The notes beneath the pieces were generated by a model that worked only from the letters and a program-made list of their open reading frames with translations, did not search any database and was not told where the DNA came from. Below are positions 1 to 9,862 of a stretch of DNA of 64,000 nucleotides, in pieces. The first letter of the stretch is position 1; every line of letters starts with the position of its first letter. Location: positions 121,763-185,762 of IMG/VR virus record IMGVR_UViG_3300031787_005083; one strand, 5' to 3'. This stretch comes from a virus. Position numbers and translations under genes: made by a program.

Positions 1-1
1 C

Positions 2-277
2 GGCATTTGGAGTACAATAGGTGCTCGAGAAGGTTGTTACATGACTAATTGTACTGACTGGGATTATGCACAGGTGCGCGACTTTGAATATTTAACTGAG
101 TATTGGAAAGAAAAGGGATACGGTCCTACAACAGATACTTCTGATTATTTTAATTGGTTAGGTACTGAACTTAAACACAAGTGCGGTTTAGAAGTTTCCA
201 ATATTGATAGTGACGGTTCAAAATTTTTCAAGACGGTGTATCAAAACACGCCAAGAATAATTAAAAGGGCAAAATGA
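2..277 (+). CDS. 3' end of a gene of unknown function (partial, or a 78-aa protein)
   Basis: The frame is open to the left edge of the window, so this may be the end of a longer gene. An ATG at 41 preceded by GAGAAGG (27-33, 7 nt spacing) could also start a 78-residue protein. The product is rich in Tyr, Trp and Lys, has no signal peptide or membrane segment, and matches no family I recognise. Its stop overlaps the ATG of the next gene (ATGA at 274-277), so it belongs to the same operon as the first radical SAM genes. Confidence 0.6.
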   Translation, partial: GIWSTIGAREGCYMTNCTDWDYAQVRDFEYLTEYWKEKGYGPTTDTSDYFNWLGTELKHKCGLEVSNIDSDGSKFFKTVYQNTPRIIKRAK

Positions 278-1656
278 GCAACGAGCAAAAAATACAAATA
301 CTCAAAGATAAACGAGATAAAATTAACTCAGTAAGTTGTAGTTTTTGCACAGCTAAATGGTTACAAACAACTTTATATCTGCAAAACGGTTACAATCACA
401 GTTGCCATCATCCTGCTCCTCATAAGATTCCTCTCGAAGAAGTACTAGCAGATCCTGCGGCATTGCATAACAGTAAATTTAAAAAAAGCCAACGTGAACT
501 GATGCTCAAAGGCGAGCGACCTAGTGAGTGTGATTATTGTTGGAACATAGAAGATTTAAATAAAGATTATTTTAGCGATAGGCATTATAAAACATCGGAT
601 TACTGGGCATGGGATAAATTTGATCAAATTGCTAACAGCGACCCTAATGATAATGTTTATCCTAGTTATTTAGAAATTAGTTTTTCCAATGCATGTAATT
701 TTGCGTGTATTTACTGTAGTCCTGAAATTTCATCTAAATGGATGGAAGATATACAACAGAACGGGTCTTACCCAGTTAAGAATGGAGCTCATCATTTAGG
801 CTGGTTAAAACAAGTGGGACGTTATCCGTATGCACATCACGATGAGAATCCGTATGTAGACGCTTTCTGGAAATGGTTTCCAGAAACGTTACCGCATTTA
901 AAAGTGTTGCGTATTACAGGCGGTGAACCAACTATGAGTAAAGACTTATGGAAATTATTAGATTACTTAATTGAAAACCCGCAGCCTGAATTAGAATTAG
1001 CTATTAACACTAACATGTGTGTGCCTGATGTATTAATTGAAAAATTAATTAATAAAATTAATAGCTTACGAGGTGTGATAAAGCGTTTAGATATTTACAC
1101 TAGTCTTGAAAGCACTGGATCTCAGGCAGAATATGCAAGAGACGGATTAGACATCAGTGTATGGCAGCAGAATGTTTGTAAAGTATTAGATAATACGCAA
1201 TCAACAGTGGCTATAATGACCACTGTTAACATATTAAGTTTACCTACCTTTGTAGATTTTATAGAACTAGTAATGCAGTTACGTAAAGATTACAATACAA
1301 ACTTTGAACATAATCGAATTCCGCTCAGTATAAATTATCTAAGATGGCCACCACATTTGCAATGCACTCTTTTAGATAAAGAAGAAAGACAGCAGTATGC
1401 AGATGATATCTATGTAGCTTGTGAAAAATGGCTGAAATATTATAGCTTAGAAAAGTATGCTCGAATCTATTTAGAAGAATGGGATCAAATACAAAGATTT
1501 TGTGATTACTTACGCACAGCAGAACCAGCAGTAGAACACAGACAGGACTTTGTAAGATACATACAAGAGTATAATTTTAGAAGAAACAAATCGTTTACTA
1601 AGATATTTCCTGAATTCAAAAACTTATTAAAGGAATGGGATGCCCAAGAAGCCTGA
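274..1656 (+). CDS. radical SAM protein with N-terminal SPASM/twitch-like cysteine domain
   Basis: A 460-residue radical SAM enzyme. The [4Fe-4S]/SAM cluster motif is C141-x3-C145-x2-C148, followed by GGEP at 216-219, the motif that contacts the SAM amino group. Before the core is a cysteine-rich region (C22, C25, C44, C86, C89, the last two in GERPSECDYCW) that resembles a SPASM/twitch auxiliary cluster domain placed at the N-terminus. The substrate is unknown. It is the first of two tandem paralogues: the next protein keeps C44, C86, C89 and GGEP at almost the same positions. The ATG start overlaps the upstream stop. Family assignment is strong; function is open. Confidence 0.88.
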   Translation: MSNEQKIQILKDKRDKINSVSCSFCTAKWLQTTLYLQNGYNHSCHHPAPHKIPLEEVLADPAALHNSKFKKSQRELMLKGERPSECDYCWNIEDLNKDYFSDRHYKTSDYWAWDKFDQIANSDPNDNVYPSYLEISFSNACNFACIYCSPEISSKWMEDIQQNGSYPVKNGAHHLGWLKQVGRYPYAHHDENPYVDAFWKWFPETLPHLKVLRITGGEPTMSKDLWKLLDYLIENPQPELELAINTNMCVPDVLIEKLINKINSLRGVIKRLDIYTSLESTGSQAEYARDGLDISVWQQNVCKVLDNTQSTVAIMTTVNILSLPTFVDFIELVMQLRKDYNTNFEHNRIPLSINYLRWPPHLQCTLLDKEERQQYADDIYVACEKWLKYYSLEKYARIYLEEWDQIQRFCDYLRTAEPAVEHRQDFVRYIQEYNFRRNKSFTKIFPEFKNLLKEWDAQEA

Positions 1657-3088
1657 AGAAGATTTAAAGCAATATAGAGAACGTGTTCTAGACACTAAGA
1701 GCACCAGCTTCTGCGGAGCAAAATGGTATAATGCTACTACATGGCTAGGTAGTGGTACCACAGCAAGTTGCCATCATCCTCCAGCACATAAAATTCCAAT
1801 AGAGGAAATTAAACGTAATTACACTGCTATTCATAATACTGAACATAAAAAAGAAATGCGTCGAATGATGCAGTCTGGCGAACGCCCTCGCGAGTGTGAG
1901 TACTGTTGGAAAATGGAAGACATGGGCAAAGATGCTGTTAGTGATCGAACATTTAAAAGTATCATTTATACTGATGAAGAACTACAACAGGCGTTTGATG
2001 CAGACATAAACGAAAATACTAATTTAAAAACTTTTGAAATTGCATTTGATAGGGTATGTAATCTTGCCTGTTCATATTGTAATGCTAGTTTCTCAACTAC
2101 ATGGGCAAAGGATATTAAAAACAACGGTCCTTATATTAATCTTGTAAGTGACGGCGCAGGCGCATTTCATCACGATGGATCTTGGGCACAGCCTTACAAA
2201 GACGATGAAGATAATCCCTATGTACAAGCATTTTGGAAATGGTGGGATAACGGACTATCAGAAAGTCTACAAGAGTTACGAATCACAGGCGGCGAACCTC
2301 TAATGAGTGGTAACACATGGAAATTATTTGATTGGTTTGAAGCGCAAAACAGTGATATGAGATTTGCTATTAACAGTAACTTAATTGCAAAGTCTGATAT
2401 TATAGATAAGTTAATTGCTAAATCAAAAAATATTAAACACTTTGATTTGTACACAAGTTGCGAAGCAGTAGGCGATCAAGCAGAATACATACGTGATGGT
2501 CTAGATTATCAACTATGGAAAACAAATCTAAAAAGAATTCTTACAGAAGCAAACTATAAAGGTGTACACATAATGATGACTATTAATAGTTTATCTTTGT
2601 TTAGTATTACTGAATTTCTTGACGAAATGTACCAGCTAAAAGAAATGACACAAAGTAGAACTCCTACTGTTAGTTTAAATCTGTTAAGATTTCCTAGTTT
2701 TCAAAGTCCGTTGGCACTACCTAATCATATTAAAGATCATTGCCATAAAAAGCTGTCAACATGGTATGCGCAAAATAAAGACCTACCAGGTTGGCACGAA
2801 TTTGAACGTGCAAGTATTGAAAGATTAATTGATTATCTTGTTACAGTAGATGCACCTCATCGCAGAACAAGTAATCCTATTACACTGTGGAGAGACTTTA
2901 AAACTTTTTATCAGCAGTACGATCAGCGCAGATCAAAATCCATATATGTATTTCCTAAAATTTTAACAGATTGGATTGATACTATACCTGATACAGACAT
3001 AGCAATAAAAGAGTTAGCAGACAAAGAAGGCTGGGTGTTAACACCTGACTCAAGGAACATTGATGATCCTATTGCGACCTACAATTAA
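1640..3088 (+). CDS. radical SAM protein, tandem paralogue of the preceding gene
   Basis: A 482-residue radical SAM enzyme with cluster cysteines C140, C144 and C147 and GGEP at 217-220. The N-terminal auxiliary cysteines C25, C44, C86 and C89 sit in the same contexts as in its upstream neighbour (ASCHHPP, GERPRECEYCW), which shows an old tandem duplication. The start overlaps the previous gene by 17 nt and has an AAAGGA Shine-Dalgarno 5 nt upstream. The C-terminal half has no recognisable SPASM motif. Substrate unknown. The two paralogues may act together or on related substrates; that is inference. Confidence 0.88.
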   Translation: MPKKPEEDLKQYRERVLDTKSTSFCGAKWYNATTWLGSGTTASCHHPPAHKIPIEEIKRNYTAIHNTEHKKEMRRMMQSGERPRECEYCWKMEDMGKDAVSDRTFKSIIYTDEELQQAFDADINENTNLKTFEIAFDRVCNLACSYCNASFSTTWAKDIKNNGPYINLVSDGAGAFHHDGSWAQPYKDDEDNPYVQAFWKWWDNGLSESLQELRITGGEPLMSGNTWKLFDWFEAQNSDMRFAINSNLIAKSDIIDKLIAKSKNIKHFDLYTSCEAVGDQAEYIRDGLDYQLWKTNLKRILTEANYKGVHIMMTINSLSLFSITEFLDEMYQLKEMTQSRTPTVSLNLLRFPSFQSPLALPNHIKDHCHKKLSTWYAQNKDLPGWHEFERASIERLIDYLVTVDAPHRRTSNPITLWRDFKTFYQQYDQRRSKSIYVFPKILTDWIDTIPDTDIAIKELADKEGWVLTPDSRNIDDPIATYN

Positions 3089-4355
3089 TTTATATTACGA
3101 TAATATTGTTAACGGAATACCTGTTCCTAACGGCATAACACGATATAAAATTAATAAACAGTACGATATTCCAGTGATGTCTAGTTTAGAATACAGTGAT
3201 CAAGTCCTTAAAACTACGTATTTTTATAATGTAATGAAGGCAAACGAAGTCACAGTTAATTTGTTTACTAAAAGAGATATGGCGTCAAATTTATTTTATC
3301 CATTGGAGCTTTCAAAAACAGCAATACGGAATCGTCTTATTGATATTATTCCGGAAAAGACATTAACTCGTATTAAAAAACGAAAAATGAAATTATTATT
3401 ACTTTATCAACAATGGATAGGTGATTATAACTTTATGCAAAATCTTAAAGAAAGAATTGATGTATTAATTCGAAACGGAGTTCCTACTGATCAAATTTAT
3501 TTAATAACCGGTGATATTAATTGTTCCTATCAGGAATTATTTGACAAGGTTAAAGTATTTGGTATTGATTGGTGGCAAATTGCTTATCAACTAACTTGTA
3601 AATCTAAGTATCAAAATATTGATTATCATTGGGTCACATTTTTACTAGATGATGAAGTGCGTGAAAGTTTTGATATCAATAATTGGAATAATCCCAGTTT
3701 ACTATTTACAGCATTAACTGGTGAATCGTCAATGCATTCACTGGCTACTATTACTGAACTAGAATCTAGAGAATTATTAGATAAAGGTTGCTATGAATTT
3801 AATGTTAAGAAAAACAAAAATCTAAATTTAGATAGTAAAATATTTACTAATGAGTCATTGTTAAATAACAAACAGTCAAAAAAAGATATAATTAATAATT
3901 TATTATCATCTGAGACAACTATCGCAAATATATCGGAGTCATTAGAAGACAGTCTATTTGCAATTGTAGCAGAGCCGTTCACACCTATGATGGATAAAAC
4001 GTATCTGTCAGAAACAAATGCACTATGGGTATCGCCAAATATATGGAACGCTATTGCTCAAGGTTATCCTTTTATGGTAGTAGGAAGTTTATCTACTATG
4101 CGTTATCTTAATAACGAAGGATATTTTAGTTATGTAGATCTGTTTAATGAAACATATGATAGTGTTAGTGATTTAAAAATTAAATTAAATTTAATAATGA
4201 CTGAAGTTGACAGATTATCTAAATTGTCTAAAGAAGAAATTAATGATCGTATAATTTTAACAAAACCATTTATCGAGGCCAATAAGAAAAAGTTTTATGA
4301 TAAAAAACACACTTGGAAATTTTACGACCTTTTCAAAGAAATGCAATATGAATAA
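3063..4355 (+). CDS. glycosyltransferase-like protein of unknown specificity (TEKTWR-related family)
   Basis: About 430 residues with no N-terminal signal. The C-terminal part (around residues 320-350) reads SPNIWNAIAQGYPFMVVG and is followed by a YLNNEGYFSY segment. This matches the layout of the two proteins at 33816 and 35982, which read FITEKTWRTxxxxHPFIFAG and then FRYIKxxGFxTFE. Such a motif order (acidic/Lys loop, Pro-Phe strand, Gly-Phe strand) resembles the nucleotide-sugar site of some GT-B glycosyltransferases, but that is only a structural guess. ATG at 3063 is preferred over TTG at 3060 because AAGGA lies 6 nt before it. It overlaps its upstream neighbour. Confidence 0.6.
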   Translation: MILLRPTINLYYDNIVNGIPVPNGITRYKINKQYDIPVMSSLEYSDQVLKTTYFYNVMKANEVTVNLFTKRDMASNLFYPLELSKTAIRNRLIDIIPEKTLTRIKKRKMKLLLLYQQWIGDYNFMQNLKERIDVLIRNGVPTDQIYLITGDINCSYQELFDKVKVFGIDWWQIAYQLTCKSKYQNIDYHWVTFLLDDEVRESFDINNWNNPSLLFTALTGESSMHSLATITELESRELLDKGCYEFNVKKNKNLNLDSKIFTNESLLNNKQSKKDIINNLLSSETTIANISESLEDSLFAIVAEPFTPMMDKTYLSETNALWVSPNIWNAIAQGYPFMVVGSLSTMRYLNNEGYFSYVDLFNETYDSVSDLKIKLNLIMTEVDRLSKLSKEEINDRIILTKPFIEANKKKFYDKKHTWKFYDLFKEMQYE

Positions 4356-5607
4356 AGATTTTAATAATTTTTGTGTAGCACCCTGGATGCACTTGCACGT
4401 CATCAACGACGGTAGAGCTTTTGCATGTTGTCAAACCCCATTAAAAAACGAAAATAGTTTTGGAAATGTAAAAACTCAAAAACTTATAGAAATTGTTAAT
4501 AGTGATCAAGCTAAAGTAATGAGGAAAAATATGCTTGAAGGCAAGCCTCTGCCTACTGCTTGTGAAAGATGTACTTCTAAAGAAGCTGTTGGACTTAATA
4601 GTATGCGAACAGGCTTTAATGATAGATGGTATGCAGAAATGCAACCGTTAATTGAACAAACAGATATAGACGGTGCCATTCCTTCATTGCAATTAAAATA
4701 CTGGGATTTTAGATTTAGTAACTATTGTAATCTAGCTTGCACAACATGTTCACCACTGTTTAGTACACAGTGGGCATCTGATTGGATTAAACTACATCCT
4801 GGATACGACAAATATTCTGAAACAAGATTAATTGATTTAGAAAAAGCAGATTTATTTTGGGACGACATTGCACAAAATTTAGATACAATGAAGCAGATAC
4901 ATTTTGCAGGTGGCGAACCACTAATGATGCCTGAACATTGGAAAATTTTAAAACTACTTGATGAACGTAAAAAATATGACATTGAATTAAGATACAGTAC
5001 CAATGGGACCACGTTAGGTAGAGATAAAGACAATGTATTAGATTATTGGAAAAAATTTAAACATGTACATTTAAGTTTGAGCATCGATGGCGAAGGTGAT
5101 GCATTTGAATATATCAGATATAAAGGTAACTGGAAATCTACATTTGAAAATTTAAAACGTATACGAGAAAGCGGAGTAGTTGATTATTGGTTTCATCCTA
5201 CAGTGAGTATATTAAATATATTTAGATTAACAGAATTGCATGAAGTTTTACATAAAGCAGATCTTATGCCTTTAAAATCAATACACAAGCACATGGGCTT
5301 CAACATTGAAAATTATTGGGTTGATAGATTTCACCTGAATCCTTTGTTTACTCCTGATTATTATAGTATAACAGTTCTTCCTGCCCATTTAAAAGATCAA
5401 GCCGCTGAAAAAATAACAAAGTATGGCAAGAAGCTTGAGGCTGACACAGCAATACCTTTTAGCGGTTGGCAAAATATTATTGATTTTATGTATAGTGAAG
5501 ATCGCAGCATACTATTTGAAAAGTTTAAATGGAAATCGCAACAGATTGATACTATTCGAAACAATGATGTTTTTGCATTTAATCCGGAGCTTATCAATGT
5601 TAAATAA
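4348..5607 (+). CDS. twitch/SPASM-type radical SAM protein
   Basis: A 419-residue protein from ATG 4348, which overlaps the upstream stop by 8 nt; a longer frame from 4297 would add residues lying wholly in the preceding gene. N-terminal auxiliary cysteines are C9 (FCVAPW), C27-C28 (ACC) and C72/C75 (CERC). The radical SAM motif is C127-x3-C131-x2-C134 with GGEP at 188-191. The layout CxxPW, CC, CxxC, then radical SAM recurs in the genes at 12391, 17482, 28831 and 37159. Substrate unknown; the auxiliary cluster suggests modification of a peptide or another large substrate, as in known SPASM enzymes. Confidence 0.88.
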   Translation: MNKDFNNFCVAPWMHLHVINDGRAFACCQTPLKNENSFGNVKTQKLIEIVNSDQAKVMRKNMLEGKPLPTACERCTSKEAVGLNSMRTGFNDRWYAEMQPLIEQTDIDGAIPSLQLKYWDFRFSNYCNLACTTCSPLFSTQWASDWIKLHPGYDKYSETRLIDLEKADLFWDDIAQNLDTMKQIHFAGGEPLMMPEHWKILKLLDERKKYDIELRYSTNGTTLGRDKDNVLDYWKKFKHVHLSLSIDGEGDAFEYIRYKGNWKSTFENLKRIRESGVVDYWFHPTVSILNIFRLTELHEVLHKADLMPLKSIHKHMGFNIENYWVDRFHLNPLFTPDYYSITVLPAHLKDQAAEKITKYGKKLEADTAIPFSGWQNIIDFMYSEDRSILFEKFKWKSQQIDTIRNNDVFAFNPELINVK

Positions 5608-6448
5608 AATAAAAAAATATATAAGAGGTTTAACTCTTGAAGAGTATATAAAATATGTAAAAACATCATCAAGTCATGTTAATAGTATTGACGACCTTGC
5701 ACAATTTGGTATTAAAAAATCAGTATGGTCTAAAGATGACTATGAGCGCGGCTATACAACTGTACTAGGTATGAATTCAGCAGAGGAAAAAATAGTAAAA
5801 CCTGGAGATTGGGAGTACGTTATCAATAGATACAATTTTAGAGAAATATGGGACTTTAATTCTCCTAGACCTAAAATTGGATTTTTTGGTTGTAGTTTTA
5901 CATTTGGTGAAGGTATAGAATATAAAGATACATTTGTTAGTATGGTTTCAAAGCAGTTTGACCTTAATTGTTTTAATTTAGCTATAGGTGGATCTTCTTT
6001 ACAAAGGGTGGCAAAAACGTTTAGTGCTGCCTCTAAAGTAATAGATCTTGATTATGCTGTGTTTACCTTGCCGCAATGGCATAGACAAATGTATCTTGAC
6101 GATCAAGGTAAAATTGTTAATCTTATACCCCAATGGCCGCATCAACAGTATGAAGAATTAAGTAATCAGCTTACTGCTTTAGACGAGGAATATTATATAG
6201 TACAAGCAGTATCTTATGTAAACTGGATACATGATTTAGCAGAACATAAAAATATAAAAATAATTTTATGTTCTTGGGATTATCCACTAAACGATTTATG
6301 TGAGGTTATGTACCCTAATGAAACAATAAAACCTTTTCCTAATATTGATGATAAATGCGCTAGAGATAAAATGCATCCTGGTATACGTTCTCAACATGCA
6401 CATGCAGAGCAAATTAAAAGAGCAATATATGATAGAGCTTGGTTTTAG
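5597..6448 (+). CDS. SGNH/GDSL hydrolase-like protein
   Basis: A 283-residue protein with the SGNH block I signature GFFGCSFTFGEG (nucleophile Ser100), a glycine in AIGGSS, and the C-terminal catalytic pair D257-x2-H260 in RDKMHP. These are the hallmarks of SGNH esterases or acyltransferase-like hydrolases that remove or move acyl groups on glycans and lipids. The first 90 residues have no recognised domain. ATG 5597 is chosen because GGAG lies about 8 nt upstream; an earlier ATG at 5423 lies inside the radical SAM gene. It overlaps that gene, so the two are likely co-translated. Confidence 0.75.
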   Translation: MLNKIKKYIRGLTLEEYIKYVKTSSSHVNSIDDLAQFGIKKSVWSKDDYERGYTTVLGMNSAEEKIVKPGDWEYVINRYNFREIWDFNSPRPKIGFFGCSFTFGEGIEYKDTFVSMVSKQFDLNCFNLAIGGSSLQRVAKTFSAASKVIDLDYAVFTLPQWHRQMYLDDQGKIVNLIPQWPHQQYEELSNQLTALDEEYYIVQAVSYVNWIHDLAEHKNIKIILCSWDYPLNDLCEVMYPNETIKPFPNIDDKCARDKMHPGIRSQHAHAEQIKRAIYDRAWF

Positions 6449-7391
6449 AAATAAAGATAATCAAATAAAATATCTTCAGATTAAACCTGATGATACAGCA
6501 TTGGCATCTGCATGGACTAAACAATTAGATCATTTATTACTAACACATAATAACAAAATATTTCAAAAGAATTTTAGTTTGTTAGGGTTTCATAACGATT
6601 GCAGAACGCGAGAACATATTTGTAATGATTTAGATAGGAGTATCCAAACAATAAATTATTATAAAGCATATAGAATTAATGAAGATTTTAGTTCTTTAAG
6701 ATACGAACACAATCAAGATCTTCTTAATGTTCTACATCATCATTTTGAAATAACACAAGGACAATTATGGAAACCAGGTACTGTTTTAGCTAAAGCTAAT
6801 GGGGAAACAAGAAATGCAATATCTATGCTTAACCATTGTTGCCATGAATTAGAGGCATGGTATGAAACAGAAAAAAATAGCCCTGAATGGACCAACGGAT
6901 ATTTTTATTATAATGTACTTGGAGTAACAGATCGTATTGAAATTCCTCTAGAAGAAAAACGAAATTTTACTAGAGACATTACTGATGGTTTAGTTTATCT
7001 TCATTATGCGCAAACAGGCAAGACATGGTACGAAGCATATCTTGACAATGATAATATAGTAGAAGCAAATGGCATTTCAGAACACAGAATAATCAGCGGC
7101 GAGTTTAATTGTTACTTTGGAACAGGCTATGAATTGCCTATGGATGACAATTTTACAAAATGGTTAGAAGCAAGAGGAGTAGATCCTACAGACGAACAGC
7201 TTGCACTTGGTTATGCACCTGTGGGAAAAATTATTGATATGCCATATACTGAGGCAGTAGATTTTTTTAAAGAATATACAGATTTTTACTCAATTGAATT
7301 TAATAAAAAACGCATAGAATACGACTACAGACATACTGATATTGGTTATTTTCCTATGTTAGAACGTATGTGGAGTAAATGGAATGGCTAA
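6429..7391 (+). CDS. conserved-looking protein of unknown function
   Basis: About 320 residues from ATG 6429, which overlaps the end of the SGNH gene. It is soluble and rich in aromatic, His and acidic residues, with HHHFE and NHCCHE clusters mid-protein that could bind a metal. I recognise no family. An earlier in-frame ATG (6345) would extend it deep into the SGNH gene and is less likely. The following gene starts 8 nt before its stop, so it belongs to a radical SAM/SGNH operon. Confidence 0.7.
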   Translation: MIELGFRNKDNQIKYLQIKPDDTALASAWTKQLDHLLLTHNNKIFQKNFSLLGFHNDCRTREHICNDLDRSIQTINYYKAYRINEDFSSLRYEHNQDLLNVLHHHFEITQGQLWKPGTVLAKANGETRNAISMLNHCCHELEAWYETEKNSPEWTNGYFYYNVLGVTDRIEIPLEEKRNFTRDITDGLVYLHYAQTGKTWYEAYLDNDNIVEANGISEHRIISGEFNCYFGTGYELPMDDNFTKWLEARGVDPTDEQLALGYAPVGKIIDMPYTEAVDFFKEYTDFYSIEFNKKRIEYDYRHTDIGYFPMLERMWSKWNG

Positions 7392-8193
7392 TTTTATTAA
7401 TGGTATATGGGAAAATGCTGGAAATGAATTTTGGAATATTAAGAAACCTGACGAAATATTAGGTATAGCTCGTGTGTCTAAACACATGTTAAGTTATTGG
7501 CCCAGAATTAAAAACTACGAAAACTACTTAATAAATTATTTTCAATACGGTATTAATAAAGAAGTAGAACCTACTATATGGTTATCTCACACAGATCCTG
7601 TGTATAACAGATATCAAGAAGAAATTGAAGGATATGTAAAAGCAGTTTGGCTTACACATGGATTTTTTACTGAAGGCGGTCTAAGAAAGCCAGTTGGGGT
7701 TCATTGGAGTCCTGTGTCTCTTGACTGGAGAATACATCCGGGTGGAACAAGACAAGCAATTATAAAATATTTTGCACCCGATGAAATAGATTGTCTTTGT
7801 TTTAATACAGGCGGTCAACCTATGCAATTTATAAAAGAATTTAACACAGTAGAAGAAATTGCTGAATATACTAATAGCTCTAAAGTTTTTTTAGTAGTTA
7901 CAGATGAACGCGGTCATTATATACCGCATGTTCATTTAGATGGATTTACTATTAAACCTGCAATGGTCGAGACACATGCACAGATGAAAAAGTTTTTTAG
8001 AAAAACTAAGATTGAAGCTAATTTTGATTTAGCTGAGTTAGGATATGATGAAACAAAAATATTAAAAACTGAAAAAAAACGCATAAAAATAACTATTGAA
8101 GATCAGTCTATGGATACAAAGGTAAAAGCAATGCTACTATTACCGTCGTTTAATAATTTTGAAGGACATGGAGTTAAAATTGAGCGTACCTAA
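7384..8193 (+). CDS. protein of unknown function
   Basis: A 269-residue soluble protein with many Trp, His and Asp residues. It includes a central segment around VHWSPVSLDWRIHPGG and the later HYIPHVHLDGF. I recognise no family. The ATG lies close after GGAG and overlaps the upstream stop; the next gene, a radical SAM protein, begins inside its 3' end. The tight overlap on both sides places it in the same functional unit as the flanking radical SAM enzymes. Its histidine-rich centre could indicate metal binding, but that is a guess. Confidence 0.7.
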   Translation: MANFINGIWENAGNEFWNIKKPDEILGIARVSKHMLSYWPRIKNYENYLINYFQYGINKEVEPTIWLSHTDPVYNRYQEEIEGYVKAVWLTHGFFTEGGLRKPVGVHWSPVSLDWRIHPGGTRQAIIKYFAPDEIDCLCFNTGGQPMQFIKEFNTVEEIAEYTNSSKVFLVVTDERGHYIPHVHLDGFTIKPAMVETHAQMKKFFRKTKIEANFDLAELGYDETKILKTEKKRIKITIEDQSMDTKVKAMLLLPSFNNFEGHGVKIERT

Positions 8194-9163
8194 TCTAGAA
8201 CGTGCAGTAGTTGAAGTTTTTGGGGGATGTAATTATACCTGTCAAATGTGTCCACAGACTGAAGGTAGAGGCAAGGCCTGGACACGTAAAATGCCACTTA
8301 ATATGTTTGAAAATATATTAGATCAGTTACCAGGTAATCCAGTTATTAATCTTGAAGGTAGTGGCGAACCTACTCTTGCTAAAGATTTGCCTTTGTACAT
8401 AGAAGCATGCACTAAACGAAATTTTCCTAGTTTTATGTATACTAATGGAAGTTTTTTCAGCGGTCATTTCATGCAAGATTGTGTAGACGCTGGACTAAGT
8501 TTTGCAAGATTTAGCTGTATTGGATACAATAAAGAAAAATATCGTGAGTGGATGAATGTTGATAATTTTGATTTACTAAAGACCAATGTAATAAAGGCCA
8601 AAGAGTATATTAAAAAATCTAACAGCAAATGTATACTGTCTAGTTATCATTTGATATTAGATAATACGCAAATAGATTACGAAGTTGAACAGTACCGTAA
8701 TAATTTTATTGGCCCAACTGGAACGTTAGGATACATATGGAAAATGCACAACTGGAGTGGCAATTATACTCCTGTATATTTTAGAGATCCTAAAAAACGT
8801 AGAACTTGTGGTAGACCATTTGCTCCTGAAATTACAATCCGAGCCGGTGGCAATAATGGTCTTACAGGCGCAGTTACTTCGTGTTGTCAAACAATGGGTC
8901 CACCAAACGAAAGTTTAAGTGTGCTAGGACATGTAGAAACACAATCAATAGAAGAAATATGGAACGGAGAAGCATACAATAAATTACGTGATGCACATGC
9001 TAACAAAAATTTTGATAGTATTGATTACTGTAAGAATTGTGATTTTTTATACGACGACCCCGAGGTGTTAGTTTGGAGTAACGACAAAGCAGCATCACTA
9101 GATCATATGCTTGGAACTAATTTTAGTCTTAAAGACTTTATGGTTGACAATACTTTAAAATAA
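8168..9163 (+). CDS. radical SAM/SPASM domain protein (C-terminal SPASM)
   Basis: About 331 residues. The cluster motif C21-x3-C25-x2-C28 lies in GGCNYTCQMCPQTEGRG near the N-terminus. The C-terminal third carries SPASM-like cysteines (TSCCQTMGPP, then SIDYCKNCDFLY) around a typical EEIWNGEAYNKLRDAH segment. This order, core first and SPASM last, is the classic one and differs from the N-terminal SPASM proteins in the same island. The start is uncertain: ATG 8168 or TTG 8159. Substrate unknown. Confidence 0.85.
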   Translation: MELKLSVPNLERAVVEVFGGCNYTCQMCPQTEGRGKAWTRKMPLNMFENILDQLPGNPVINLEGSGEPTLAKDLPLYIEACTKRNFPSFMYTNGSFFSGHFMQDCVDAGLSFARFSCIGYNKEKYREWMNVDNFDLLKTNVIKAKEYIKKSNSKCILSSYHLILDNTQIDYEVEQYRNNFIGPTGTLGYIWKMHNWSGNYTPVYFRDPKKRRTCGRPFAPEITIRAGGNNGLTGAVTSCCQTMGPPNESLSVLGHVETQSIEEIWNGEAYNKLRDAHANKNFDSIDYCKNCDFLYDDPEVLVWSNDKAASLDHMLGTNFSLKDFMVDNTLK

Positions 9164-9178
9164 TAGTATAATAATAAT

Positions 9179-9862
9179 ATGTATGATATCATTTTTATTT
9201 CTTATCAAGAACCTTATGCAGACATTAATTGGGAAAGATTAAAGTCTAAATTTCCTACAGCTAAAAGAGTTCACGGAGTAAAAGGAATTCATCAAGCACA
9301 CATCCAAGCGGCAAAATTGTGTTTTACAAAGATGTTTTGGGTCGTAGATGCTGATGCAGAAATAGTTGAAGATTTTAAATTTGATTATGTTGTTCCTGAA
9401 TGGGATTTAGAAACAGTACATGTATGGCGCAGTATAAATCCTGTTAACGATTTAGTTTATGGTTACGGAGGTGTTAAACTACTTCCTCGTAAATTAACAA
9501 TAAACATGGATACATCAAAAACTGATATGACAACAAGTATTAGTACGTTGTTTAAAGCAATGCCTGAAATATCTAATATTACAGCATTTAATACTGATCC
9601 GTTTAATACGTGGAAAAGTGCATTTAGAGAATGTGTAAAATTATCAAGCAAAACAATCGATAGGCAAGACGATATAGAAACTCAGTTAAGACTAGAAGCG
9701 TGGTGTACATTAAATGAGTCAGCGCCATACGGCAAATATGCACATCTGGGAGCTATTGCTGGAAAATATTTTGGTTTGTTTTGGCAAAATGCACCTAGTG
9801 AATTAGCGAAGATAAATGACTTCGAATGGTTAAATGAACAATTTTCAAAAAATACCTTTTGA
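9179..9862 (+). CDS. small glycosyltransferase-like protein
   Basis: A 227-residue protein whose N-terminal half looks like a minimal GT-A fold: MYDIIFISYQEP at the start and a DxD-type motif, VVDADAEI (D57 and D59), preceded by a hydrophobic strand. DxD binds the metal and nucleotide sugar in GT-A enzymes. It is short for a full family 2 enzyme, and the acceptor is unknown. It starts 15 nt after the preceding radical SAM gene. Upstream lies an A/T-rich stretch containing TATAATAA four bases before the ATG, with no clear Shine-Dalgarno. Confidence 0.6.
   Translation: MYDIIFISYQEPYADINWERLKSKFPTAKRVHGVKGIHQAHIQAAKLCFTKMFWVVDADAEIVEDFKFDYVVPEWDLETVHVWRSINPVNDLVYGYGGVKLLPRKLTINMDTSKTDMTTSISTLFKAMPEISNITAFNTDPFNTWKSAFRECVKLSSKTIDRQDDIETQLRLEAWCTLNESAPYGKYAHLGAIAGKYFGLFWQNAPSELAKINDFEWLNEQFSKNTF

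Noticed and set aside
5397-5672. Antisense frame of 91 residues
   Set aside because: It lies wholly opposite the radical SAM and SGNH genes, is leucine/serine-rich as expected from an antisense frame in AT-rich DNA, and has no Shine-Dalgarno or family.
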